Assembly (NCBI GenBank): GCA_951230915.1
Contig: OX579637.1
Coordinates: forward strand, 2,976,001-3,040,000
Direction: 5' to 3'
DNA length: 64,000 nucleotides
Origin: Antitrichia curtipendula
Taxonomy: Eukaryota; Streptophyta; Bryopsida; Hypnales; Leucodontaceae
Shown: piece by piece, positions 35,117 to 45,471 of the stretch
Position numbering within the stretch: the first letter of the stretch is position 1
Layout: each line of letters starts with the position of its first letter
The notes under the pieces: model-generated
The model's input: the letters and a program-made list of their open reading frames with translations, nothing else
Told to the model about the DNA's origin: nothing
Database searches by the model: none
Made by a program: the position numbers and the translations under genes

Positions 35117-36251
35117 TAATTTCTATATCACTAGGATTTAGTGTTTGACTTCTTTTCACTCACCTACATCTTCTGCTTTCATGCGTAATGTTCCGTGCTT
35201 GTATATGTCAATGTAATGATTCATCTTAGCATCCATTCAGAGTGCAGTTGAATTTGGTTGTTAACATAAAATATATCAATTCATCAAAGTCTTCCTAGCT
35301 TGGGCTACTCTCTCAAATACTAACAAATAATTTTACATTCACTACATTTAAACTTGAACCCTCCAAAACTTGAGGAAGTTCATCATGTGAAGTCTCCATG
35401 ATTTCAGTCTTCAATTTGTTCATAAATTTGTTGCACAGGCTGTTTGCTGTATCTGTGGTGATTGCGTTCAAAATAAGTGTTTTATGAATGGATGTTCTCG
35501 GAGTGCATATCTTTTCTCTTCAATATGTGACCCTAAACACAGTAATTTCCAATTCTTCCTTCCATTACTGGAGCCACATTCATGGTTGCAGTTCTTTTAG
35601 GAATTTCAAATGCTTCTATTTGCACAGATGGTGTAATAATCTCCAAAGGTACCTTAGTTCATTTTAAGGAAATCTTCCTTTGGGAAAGGTGAATTCACTC
35701 GCTCATTGCCTAAGCCACGGATAAATTTGAAGAAATGCTCCATCTTTTTTGCCGTGTTTTTCGGTATTCTTTCACCTCTTTCACCTAATTTGGGGCCTGT
35801 GATTGCAAAAATGAATTTGAAATTTCAAAATTCTATGGTATACTGGAAATAAAATATTCCAATGTCTGCTCCTATGGGGCAACCAAGGAGTCAATTCACC
35901 CTAGCCCTCTTCCGATGGCCACTGTGTAGCAATGGGCATAGGATAACAATGGTCATAGTGTTTCCACGGCCATAGGATACCTACTGCATTTTTTTTATGA
36001 GTCGTCTGTGTTTACCACTAAATTGCCCTGTGCTGGCTATTATTGTAATAACTGTTTTTTCACCCATTCGACCAACTTCACGGCTATAGGCCCCTACTAT
36101 TGTACTTCAGTTTTTTTATTTTTAGTTGTTTTTTTTGCTTAGATTTTATCTTCTTCTTTTACTTTTCTAGAATATTCCCGTTTTGGGGGTCACTAGGCTC
36201 GCAAAAGTACGCTCACCGCTCTACGCTCTATGCTCACCGCACGCAAAATAG
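35117..36251. other. AT-rich spacer, no gene
   Basis: No coding frame, repeat or transposon end recognised. A short 'cgctcaccgc' direct repeat near 36,208-36,240 sits at the edge of the broken coiled-coil gene. Confidence 0.55.
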
Positions 36252-36658
36252 CATCGTCCGATTACTACAGACAGTTTGTCTTGTAGTTTTTGAACCCACG
36301 TCAACCAACGAGTGTCGGAACTGCTTTTTGGCAAGCATTTATCTAGCTCCACTACTCGCATCATTTTCTAATACTCTGCCTTCAAATAGACGTTTTGTTG
36401 AGTTACCATTTACCAACTCTAATTCATGCTTCATCTCTTCGAACTTGCGACCTTCCGTTTGCATGGACGCGTTTTGGAATGTGGGAGGAGGATTATCCAT
36501 GGCGGTTTCGGATATTACTTCCATTTGGTTGTTTTCCACAACCGCTTCTATAAGCACGCCTTCCCCGATCTTTGGAAGAATACATCCTCCATCCTTGAAA
36601 TTCTTTTGCTTGAGCACTACAATTTCGTACTCCAATTTCTTGATAAAGTCCCTTTGAG
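36252..36658 (-). pseudogene. Second coiled-coil gene copy, 3' fragment
   Basis: Minus-strand frame with 'FIKKLEYEIVVLKQKNFKDG' and 'SETAMDNPPPTFQNASMQTE'. It is collinear with 17,082-17,465 of the first copy. Homology stops at about 36,252, so the RING part is absent. It is separated from the middle fragment by the X element at 36,664-40,068. Confidence 0.8.
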
Positions 36659-36663
36659 CAACT
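36659..36663. repeat. Target-site duplication CAACT (left)
   Basis: Five bases, CAACT, immediately precede the TGTAACG end of the element and recur at 40,069-40,073 after its ...GCGGCA end. The empty-site sequence is preserved in the other gene copy near 17,075-17,085. Confidence 0.85.
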
Positions 36664-39600
36664 TGTAACGTTCCGGAACACCCGGAAACCAAACCTAATA
36701 CATAAAAGAGAAGTAAATAGGAGGAAAACTTTGAAATTTTTGCATAGGTGTAGAAACTTAGACGCTAGAAATCTAAATTAGAAAAGATCTCATTTGTAGG
36801 AACGCTTAAATCGTAATTAGGTTAAAAACAATGTTTCGAAATTAGTAGCCGGATAGTCGGAAGTTCCGGATCGTAGGATTTCCGGCTAGGGAACTTACGG
36901 GAACTCCACCGGGTCGGGAACTTAGGGTTTCCCGCCGCCATTCTCATTCAGTCTCTTTTTTCTGCGGCATTTTCGCGAGTACATTTAGTGAGAGAAAGAG
37001 TGGTGAGATAGGATCGAGACAGGAAGCAGAAGTGAGGTCGGTGTAGTTCCGGAAGACTGTTAGGATGGCGGAAACTCCAGTCCGGAAATCGGCGGTGACT
37101 GCCCGGACTGTCAGCCCCGTGATCCCTTTCGATACGGATCGTCATCGGGAGTTGAAGGAAGATTTAGAGGTCATGGGTTGTGTCGGATTTCTACACCGCC
37201 CGTGGGACTTGAAGAGTGAGGGGATGATTGAGGAACTCCTTTATGGAGTTCCTAATCAGTACGAGTTGACGGTGAGGGGCCGCCCGAGAGCTTGGACGCA
37301 AGAGCTCTGGGCTGGAATGTATTTCGTCGTTAACAGGGGGCTAGGATGGGCTGGACGGACGGAGAAGTTCGCGGCGGAAAGATTCCGGAACTCCGCTGAT
37401 CCAAAGGAGGGATACGCGGCGACGGATTGCGTTTACGCCCGGGATCAGCAACTCTTAGAGTTCCTGATTCCCATCCTGTATCCGGAGAAGCCTAGCCAGG
37501 TAACCATCACGGTGGCGAACACCATCTTCGGAGCTCTCGGAAATAGGATAAACCCGCCTCCAAGACCGGTGAACTCGGGCGGACTTATTCACACCATTGT
37601 GGATAAGTTGGCAAATGGGATTGCGGGACGGAAGTCCAGCCACATTAGCCCATACTTGTTTCACTTGTACCATCGGATGGAGACCTTGAGCGAGTCGGAG
37701 CAGCTGATGTACAAGAAAGGGGAAAACCTCCTCAAGTACGGACTGAAACCGGAACCGCAGCCAGAGGAGCCGGAATCAGAGGAGGAGGACGTTCCGGAGG
37801 AGACACAGACCACTCTGGAGAAGGCCGGACCCAGCAGGCGGAAGTCCATGGATCGAGGCTCACGGGGGAAGCAAGTGGCGGAAAGTTCCGTCCAACCGGA
37901 GAATCCGCACCCGGACACGGATCCGGTCGAGAGCGCCATCCATTGGCTGCGAACGACGAGGACGGTGAACGACCGGATGGCGGCAGTACTTCAAGACGTC
38001 TGCAACATGCTAGGAGTGAAGGACGAAAGGGAGATCTTGGCCGCCATCGCACGAAGACCGAATCCGGAAGACGTCAAGGTTCTGTACAATCAGATCCGGA
38101 GTCTTCAGGAGGAACGGGATCAATTCCGGAGCCAGCACCAGTGGTCGGAACGGGAGATGCACATCGTGAACCGGAAGGCGACGGAGGCGATGGCCCTAGT
38201 GCGGAAGCTGGAAGAACTGGTCGACCTTCCGACCAGCACCATCTCTAGGGCGCAACTCTGGAACTCCCAGATGGTGGCCCAAGGACACATCACCGAAACA
38301 AAGGTGGTGCTCATTCTGACGGATTTCGAGGCCCGGATGGAGGGAGTGCTCAACAAGATGCGGCAGCTGATCGGAAGCCTCGACCCAAACCTGCTTGACC
38401 AAGCCATGTTCGCGGATCTTCCGGGAGGAGAGTTCCAAGAAACTCAAGGAGCCGGAACTTCAACAAAAAAGAGGAATCCAGAAATCCCCACTCACGTAGT
38501 GACTTATCCGGAAGTCACTACACCGAAGGATGCGGGCACGCAGACCACTGTCCAGGAGGGGTCAACTGGAAGACAGGCTTCGGTAAACCTATTTCCGCCT
38601 CTCCAGCTGACGGAGACGGAAGCTGAGGCCATAGCAGTAGCAAGTGTCCGGAATCCTGCCCGAACCGATCCGGATAGGTTTATGCATATGCAGAACACTT
38701 CGCCACTAGCGAATTTGGGCAACACCGTCATCAATCTGACGGAGACAAAGACGACACGGCAGAGACACACGAGGATCGAGGAGCCGCTAGAGATCGAGGA
38801 GACGGAAGAGGAATCTACGGAGTCTCACTCCCAATCGGATGAGACGGATTCTGATCCGCCTCAGATCTGGACTCGATCGGCAACGAAGAGGACTCCACCA
38901 AAGGCATCTGCCTGGAAGTCCACTCCAGCGAATCTTAGGGCCGGGCCGTCGACGAAGAAGCCCTGCAAATGACTAGTGCGGGTTGCAGCCTTTTTAGTTA
39001 GGATTTTGTCTTACTAGTTATTTCCGGAAAACGGGTAACCCGGACTGTGGGCCCCTAGTTCCAGACTTTTAGGTTGACAACGGATTTCCGTTTTAGCCGG
39101 AACGGTTATTAGGACCGTTAGCCGGATTTGTAGTTGGCCGTTGGCTGAGTTTTGTGTGGGCCTTTTTGCCGCTTTTTGTTTGCTTTTAAGGGCAAGCCGG
39201 CTTGTTGGCCTGTCATTCCCTTTCTTGTCATTTAATCGGAGCTTACCGGAGATCAATTTGATCATCTCTTTGCGTATCGCGTTGATGATTGAGTCGTACA
39301 CTGGTTTGTGAGTGAGAGTGTGTGAGAGGGAGTCCGGATTCTTGGGTGACGGATACATATGCTGTGACGGAAGAGCTTTAGATGTGTGAAAGAGGAGCTG
39401 TGCGTGGTGCCTTTAATTTGCTGGAATGGTGATCCGGTGGAAGCCTGTTACGGGTGAGGGTGCGAGTCTGGAAGTCCAAGGAGGATTCCGTGCGGAGATA
39501 AGCAACCGCCAGAGGAAATATCCCAGCCATCGGAAGGTCTGCCAACCTCCGGAGCACTCGAGAGTTAAGAAGTCAGCACTACAATCCGGAAAGTCTGGAT

Positions 39601-40068
39601 CTGTCGTTGTAGTAAGGTGGATCTAATCGGGCCTTGTGTGACCTACTTTCCGGATACGTCATCCGGAAGATTGTGAGGGTACGGATTCTCCCTCTGCTAT
39701 TACCGTATAATTCTTGGGTGTTTGTTTTGTTTGTTACGGATAGAGAGTGTGAACCAAGAGTGGCGAGTCCTTGCCCCTCGGAAAGATCAATAGTGGACCC
39801 CCTGAGGATGAAACAGGGGTATCTAAAACCAGTTACTTAAGAGAGTCTGAATCAGATTCCGGAATAGGACGGATCTGGATTGGAATCCGGAAAATAGTAG
39901 TTTTCGGAAGATAGCAATAGATTATACGGATTGCTTGGGGTGTTTTTGGAAGTGATCCGGATACCCAAAACTTGCAGCAACATAGTAGAATTCCCTGGGA
40001 CGATAACTTGTGTCATCTTACCACATTTTTGTGTTAAAGATACTTACGCGCTAACTACGCGAGCGGCA
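36664..40068 (+). mobile_element. X element 1: 3,405-bp TG...CA element with one ORF
   Basis: Ends are TGTAACGTTCCGG... and ...CGCGAGCGGCA, flanked by CAACT/CAACT. It is inserted in the second coiled-coil gene copy. It contains a 5' leader of about 400 bp, the 635-codon ORF and a 3' region of about 1.1 kb rich in TCCGGA motifs. No direct long terminal repeats are found inside it and no reverse transcriptase, integrase or transposase. TG...CA plus a 5-bp duplication is the signature of LTR-retroelement integration, so it may be a solo LTR carrying an ORF or a non-autonomous element. Another copy in the opposite orientation lies at 40,819-44,285. Confidence 0.82.
37065..38972 (+). CDS. X-element protein, 635 aa, unknown function
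   Basis: The start ATG at 37,065 follows a 400-bp leader; the stop is TGA. The N-terminal globular part (residues 1-230) is conserved with X element 2: 'VMGCVGFLHRPWDLKSEGMI', 'QYELTVRGRPRAWTQELWAG', 'FLIPILYPEKPSQVTITVAN' and 'ISPYLFHLYHR'. This architecture (W-containing motif, mixed helices, 'L.PILYP', 'SPYLFHLY') recalls plant transposon-associated proteins of the Transposase_32 type, but that is a weak, by-eye resemblance. Residues about 240-290 are acidic/basic low complexity with 'SRRKSMDRGSRGKQ'. A coiled-coil lies at about 345-385 ('VLYNQIRSLQEERDQFRSQH'). The acidic C-terminus ends in a basic Ser/Thr/Pro tail. No zinc knuckle or protease is seen. It could be Gag-like. The frame is fully intact. 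Confidence 0.7.
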   Translation: MAETPVRKSAVTARTVSPVIPFDTDRHRELKEDLEVMGCVGFLHRPWDLKSEGMIEELLYGVPNQYELTVRGRPRAWTQELWAGMYFVVNRGLGWAGRTEKFAAERFRNSADPKEGYAATDCVYARDQQLLEFLIPILYPEKPSQVTITVANTIFGALGNRINPPPRPVNSGGLIHTIVDKLANGIAGRKSSHISPYLFHLYHRMETLSESEQLMYKKGENLLKYGLKPEPQPEEPESEEEDVPEETQTTLEKAGPSRRKSMDRGSRGKQVAESSVQPENPHPDTDPVESAIHWLRTTRTVNDRMAAVLQDVCNMLGVKDEREILAAIARRPNPEDVKVLYNQIRSLQEERDQFRSQHQWSEREMHIVNRKATEAMALVRKLEELVDLPTSTISRAQLWNSQMVAQGHITETKVVLILTDFEARMEGVLNKMRQLIGSLDPNLLDQAMFADLPGGEFQETQGAGTSTKKRNPEIPTHVVTYPEVTTPKDAGTQTTVQEGSTGRQASVNLFPPLQLTETEAEAIAVASVRNPARTDPDRFMHMQNTSPLANLGNTVINLTETKTTRQRHTRIEEPLEIEETEEESTESHSQSDETDSDPPQIWTRSATKRTPPKASAWKSTPANLRAGPSTKKPCK

Positions 40069-40818
40069 CAACTAGAGTCTCATATTGGCGGTTCTGTGAA
40101 TTATCAACTCTCGTTAATGCACCCTTCAATTGCTCGTTCTCCACCTTCAATTGCTCGTGCTCTACCTTCAAGGCCTTGTATTTTTCATTCTCTTGAATCA
40201 AGATGTGCAGCCTGCGATAATTTTTGACCCGCTCCTCCAATAATGGTTTCAAAAACGTGGTGAAATCCAAAAAAGACATGGCACCAGACACCAAATCAAG
40301 CCCAAATTTGATGAATTCCTCAACAACTTCCATAAGTTTTGGGGCAATGCTAGCTGCAAATTTAGCTGTAACCAATAATCTCTTCGCGGTATACACAAAA
40401 TTGGACCATTTATCACTGTATTCAGCAAAGAGATTACTCGAGCCGACCTCGTTTGTGGTTTCATTCAAGCCCACCTCATTTGCGGGGTTACTAGGGCAGG
40501 GCTTGTTTGTCTTGATTACTCGGTCTGGTTGAAGTTTCAGGTCTTGTTGATGTGCCCTAAACAAATAAGAAGCTTCCAACAAGCTTTCCAATTCACTCGC
40601 CATTGGCAAATGAAGTAGATCCTCCAATTGTGCCGTATTTTGAGTTGACAAATGCGGATAGCTCTTATCCAATGGGTTGTCATCATTGGACACATTTTGC
40701 GCCATGCCATCGAGTTGCTTTCCATTTTTTGGCGACATCTGTCCTTCAACTCTTGGGGCTCGAAATGGTGCCCAATACAGAGCTCGGTGTGGTTGGCAAG
40801 TCTTGATTGCAAGGTACT
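40069..40818 (-). pseudogene. Second coiled-coil gene copy, middle fragment
   Basis: Minus-strand frame 40,738-40,074 with 'KQLDGMAQNVSNDDNPLDKS', 'ELESLLEASYLFRAHQQD' and 'ENEKYKALKVEHEQLKVENE'. It is collinear with about 16,227-17,081 of the first copy but with the Ser-Pro/Leu-Gly-Pro repeat contracted and a shorter coiled-coil. Both edges are transposon junctions with target duplications (GTACT at 40,814-40,818; CAACT at 40,069-40,073). Confidence 0.85.
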
Positions 40819-43800
40819 TGTCGTACGCGTAATCTAGGTGTAAGCACCTTTAACACACAATTGTGGTTAGATGACACGGAAAATCGTCCCAGGGACTCTA
40901 TTATGTTGCTATGAATTTGGATTTAATCGGATTATCTCTAAAACACCCCAAGAGAACCCAAAACCTCTCTTTCCCTCTTCCAGAACTTTACTTCTTTTCG
41001 GTTTCTAATCCGGATCCGTCCTTTTCCGGAATCCGGATACAGTAACTCTTCGGTTTGTAATACCCCTGTTTTACCTTCAGGGGGTCCGCTTTTACACTTT
41101 AAAGAGGCAAGGACTCCACCGCTTGTCAATCACATATTCTAACACCTACAAAACAACCCAAGACACTCAATAGATCTAAATGTTGCTACGAAGTAGGTTC
41201 CCGTCTCCTCACGGCTTTCCGGATGGCCTATCCGGGAAGCAGGTCACACAGGATCCGTTTCCCTTTATCCCCTACAACGACAGATACACGATTATTCGAT
41301 ATAGACACAAGAGAAAATTCACGAAAAAGTAGTTGGTGCTGCAGTTGGCAGGTCTTCCGGTAAATGGGGGTATTCCCCTTGGTGGCCGCTTAACTCCGCA
41401 CGGAACTAGGAATAGTTCCGGAACCTCACCCTCTTCACTCCAATCGGATTACTGTTCTAGTAATTTAAAGACCCTAAATGCACAAGTCCCACAAATCCGA
41501 TCTAACTCCTTCAAGGATCCTCTTCTAAGATCTAAATCAAAACAGCCATGAATCCGGATTCCTCCTTCCCGGTTCCTCACAACTCACAAAGCACACAAAC
41601 ACATCACTCAAGTTCTTAAAAATACTTTAGAACATGGACAGTTCACCAAGTGGCTTGGATCAAAGTAAGGTAAATGAAATGAAAACTGAAATTGCATAAG
41701 GATGGAATGAATGAGCAACAGACCTGCTCACCATTTAAAACCAAAACAAAAAGGAAAAAGACAACCAAAAATCAAGCTAACCAACCACAGAAGCATCCGA
41801 GATAACCGGAATGCTAATGAAAGTTATCCCTAAAATTCCGGAAACGGGTCCACATACGGAAAATCCGTTCCGGAAAACTCTAAAATCAAAATCTAACTTC
41901 TAAATCCTACTTTCTTTGTCTTCTTCGAGCTGCTCCCCGTCTGCACCTGAGATGTCCTCGCCCTAGTCTTCGGTAGTGGTGTGAGCTTTCCGGCCGCTCG
42001 TGTCTAGATCTTCCGCTTCTTTGGTGGTGAATCCTCTTCATCATCCGTTTCTGTCGCAGATTCCGTCTCGAAGTCCTCCTTTTCGGATTCGAGAATCTCC
42101 ATCTCACGGATCGGTGAATCCAAGTTGATCGGTTCGTTGACAAGCTTCGGGGATGATGGCTTCACTGGAGTCTCCTCCTGCATGTGGACAAAGTTGTCCG
42201 GATGTGATTTGGCCGGATTCTCCACTGCTCCAATCCGGTTGAGTAAATTACCCCGGATCTGCATCCCTTCTTCCGGTGTTTGAGTCTGAGCTGGTGTGGA
42301 GGTTCCGCCCTGCTCCGGAACGCTCTGCCCCTCCCTTTGACTCTGGCCCGGAGAATATGTTCTCTGAGCCAACCATTCGCGTTGCACATGCGGCTTCAGG
42401 AGAGACTGCAACCCTCCTGGCTGTGACAGTACCGGAATCCCCACGACTGGTTTCGGCGGAGTCTGCAGATACGGGTTGGTGGTGAGATCCGCTTCCGGAA
42501 AAGTCGAGAAGTCCATCGCCCTATCCGGATCGACTCGAGCCACCAGAGTCTGCATCTCTTGAAGCACCTTCTGCATCCGGGCCTCGAAATCCATAAGGAT
42601 CATTACGACCTTGGATCCGGATACGTGTCCTCCTGCCACTAATTGGGCGTCATAGAGCCTCGCCTTGTTCACCACCTCCGCCGGTTGTTCGATCAGGGCT
42701 TGGAGGTTCCGGACCATCTGCATGGCGTCCCTTTCATTCTTCTGTGCCGCCTCGCATTCTCCTTGTACCCAATTCCTCCGGCTTTCCGCCTCCTCTCGGC
42801 TTCTCTCCAGGACCCAGATCTGCTCGTCTTATGACGGATGGCTTCCAGATTCGGCCTTCGCCGAATTTCTTCGATGATCTCCGCGGGTGGTACGTTCAGC
42901 TCCGTCGCCACCTCCTCCATGAACTGGATGGCCTTGTGGTGTAAGTTCTGGGCCTGATGCATCCAATCAAATCCGATGTCGAAGAACTCCCTTAGAGGTG
43001 GCTTCTCCTCTTCCAGAACTGGGCTTGGTTCCCATGGTTCCGTCTCAGGTTGCTTCCCCTGTGAACCCGGATCCGTCGATTTCCGTCTGGGCTTCTTCCG
43101 CTCCAAGGCTTCCTCTTCCGGATCGTCTTCCTCCGCCTCCATCGGCTTGTCCTTCTCTAGCTCATCCGTAAGGTCGTATTTGACCAACTCCAACCCGGTG
43201 TTGTACACCAGCATCTCATCCGACGTTAATACATCTCCGTGGTGGTAGATGTGGAAGAGATAGGGGCTGATGGGGCTGTACCGGCTTTTGGACACATGGT
43301 CCGCGAGCTTTGACACCACCTGGGCTATGATCCGTCCCCAGTGCACTACTCTCTCCTCCATTGCTCCAAAAATCGTGTTGGCCATCGTGACCGTAACCCG
43401 GGTAGGCTTTTCCGGATACAGTATCGGGATGAGGAAGTTCAACACCCTCTTGTGGCGCTCGTCCACACAGTCGCTGATCGCGTATCCTTCCTTCGCGTGA
43501 GGAGGGTTCCGGAACTTCCCAGTGGCATACTTATCCGCCCTAGAGGCAAACCCATCTCCAAACTTCCGGAAAGAATAAACTTCCGCCCATACGTCCTTTG
43601 TCCACCCCTTGGGTTGCCCTCGCACCGTCAGTTTGTATTGGTTTGAAGTCCCATTAATCAACTCCTGAATCAACTCTTCCCCTCTCAGATTCCACGGCCG
43701 GTCTATCAATCCGGCGCACCCTAATCTCCGGAGATCCTGCTCCAACTCCTGTCGAGCGGTGGGGTCTGTCGGTATGGACGGACTCACCATCCGGGCAACC

Positions 43801-44285
43801 ACCGACGATTTGGCAGATCGCGGCGCGCTACTTTCCGCCATCGCTGCACCGACCAAGTAACCCTAATCCGGCCTCACCTCTCTCTATCCGTAAACGCACT
43901 CTCACCAGACTTTCACTCAACTAGCTACGCGCGAACGAGTTTGGAAACTCAAAAGATGAAGAGAGAAAGGCGGGTGGTGGTCCTTAAATAGCCAGAACAG
44001 CACCACGAGTTCTCGGATTGAAACTGGATTAGGTTTCCGTTCCCGAGGCGCGTCCCCTAGCCTCGTAGGCCGGATCCCTAGTCCGTAGGTGGCGGCGTTC
44101 CGGTTCATTTCCGGAAACCCTAATCTGGTCGGATCGGAAACTAATTTCCGGATGAAGGCTTATTTCAAACGTAAGCTTTTCCGGAAGACATCTACCATTT
44201 CTTAACCGAAAAAAATAAAAAAATCTCTATCTATTCCATCTATTCTACTCTATCTATACGGAAATTAGGTTTCCGTGTTGTGACA
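40819..44285 (-). mobile_element. X element 2: 3,467-bp TG...CA element, opposite orientation
   Basis: Read on the minus strand it starts TGTCACAACACGG and ends ...GCGTACGACA. GTACT flanks both sides (40,814-40,818 and 44,286-44,290). It carries the homologous ORF and shares the 3' terminal region with X element 1 ('gtgttaaaggtgcttac' on the minus strand) and with the fragment ending at 47,589. No internal direct LTRs were noticed. Its two ends are weakly inverted (TGTC...GACA). Confidence 0.82.
42004..43841 (-). pseudogene. X-element protein of element 2, one frameshift
   Basis: The start is chosen at 'MAESSAPRSAKSSVVARMVS', the position matching the ATG of element 1. The N-terminal part keeps 'GCAGLIDRPWNLRGEELIQE', 'QYKLTVRGQPKGWTKDVWAE', 'FLIPILYPEKPTRVTVTMAN' and 'ISPYLFHIYHH'. 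The frame shifts near 42,830; the other frame continues with a coiled-coil ('QIWVLERSREEAESRRNWVQ') to 42,004. There TAG stands where element 1 has TGG ('QIWTRS'). Overall collinear with the 635-aa protein, with diverged middle and C-terminus. The conserved N-terminal half suggests selection during past mobility. Confidence 0.7.
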
Positions 44286-44290
44286 GTACT

Positions 44291-45060
44291 GGTGTCATAA
44301 AATCTATAGCATTGCTCTCTATGAGATGATCAATTGATGCAATGGCCCTTGCCATTTGTTCGGAAGGAACCTCTTCCCGACGTTTTTGTGGTGCAGACGA
44401 GGCCACCGGTTCTTAAAAAATGGGCTGCATGCTTGGAGCACTACTTTGCTCATCTATGGATGTAAAATTGGATGTGCATATCAAATCCGCCCGAGTTAAA
44501 AACACCTCTCCGTCAACACCTTCCACCGTGGCATTTGACATTGTAGTTGGAATCTTTGTAGAATCCAAATATACTCCAATAATTCACCCTTCCATGATCT
44601 CTTTTTTATATTGCATTATACCATCTTTTTGCCGCTTCTGTGAATTTGGTGCCTCACTTGGACTTGCCTTTGGATCATACAAATCGGGAATATCTTTTTG
44701 CCCTTCTCTTAACAAAAGTGGAGCTGCATTTGTCGTTGGAAATGTGCTCCAGTCTACCTTCCGAGCCAATATGAGCTCAGCATACACCATAGAGGTCACG
44801 CTGTAGTTTATGTATCCCTTACTCATTTATTTGTTCCCAAAGAGGGCCCGCCAAACCTCTAGTGATCGATGGACAAAATGTCCATCCTTGCAATTCGATG
44901 GCTTGCAACAGAAACTTCGTGTGTGAACAGTACCCTTGCTTATACCTTTTGCCGTCATGACTGACGACAAGTGATATCAAAATAATTGACCTCACTCTCC
45001 ACCCATGTAGGAGCAACTAGCACAGTGAAGCAACAGTTGCCACTTCCGACACGGGTATAA
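44291..45060 (-). pseudogene. Second coiled-coil gene copy, 5' fragment
   Basis: Minus-strand segments read 'APTWVESEVNYFDITC', 'YKQGYCSHTKFLLQAIELQG', then (frame change) 'INYSVTSMVYAELILARKVD' and 'LLLREGQKDIPDLYDPKASP'. The last matches the first copy directly after the assembly gap (15,792). This fragment therefore shows what the gap hides. Frameshift/stop at about 44,820. A TATA-bearing GC-rich block precedes it. Confidence 0.7.
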
Positions 45061-45471
45061 CCTCTAAAGGAGAGAAGAAGTGAGGAAGAATGGAAGGGCC
45101 GTCCGCCTTTATACCCGTCCGCAACCAGACCTAATGTAGGTCTGACGGCGGACGGCCTCCCAAACCTCCTGAAGCGGACTCGGTCGTCCGATTGATCGTA
45201 CAAACCTACTGTCCGCTTGATGGGGCGGCCGGACTGTTCGATTGATCGGACGGTCTGACCGTTTGAGTCGAATCCCCTGTCGGCCATCCGCCTCGTTGCG
45301 CCACTATCCCGTTTGCCGGTCCGCGCGACTGCCCGTCCGCACCGTTCGCCCGTCCTCTTGAACAAACCATCCGCCCGTCCGGTGGTTGCCGTCTGGAGGA
45401 CGGTGACCACTACGTCTGGACGTCCGGTTTTTGGACGTGATTTGCCCCCGGACGTTCTAATTCGTCAACCC
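45061..45471 (-). promoter_or_regulatory. GGACGG repeat promoter of the second coiled-coil gene copy
   Basis: CCGTCC/GGACGG repeats at about 45,115-45,470 are followed (minus direction) by TATAAA (complement at 45,108-45,113), GGCGGACGGCCC and a CT-rich leader (TCCTCACTTCTTCTC). It is the mirror image of the layout before the kinase-like gene at 25.7-26.15 kb. X-element sequence starts abruptly at about 45,472. Confidence 0.65.

Noticed and set aside
36100..36657. 185-codon plus ORF and similar plus ORFs at 40,224-40,532 and 44,420-44,806
   Set aside because: Antisense shadows of the minus-strand coiled-coil gene fragments.
36664..40068. Complete LTR retrotransposon with two LTRs
   Set aside because: The 5' terminal sequence does not recur in the 3' part and no protease, reverse transcriptase, RNase H or integrase motif is present.
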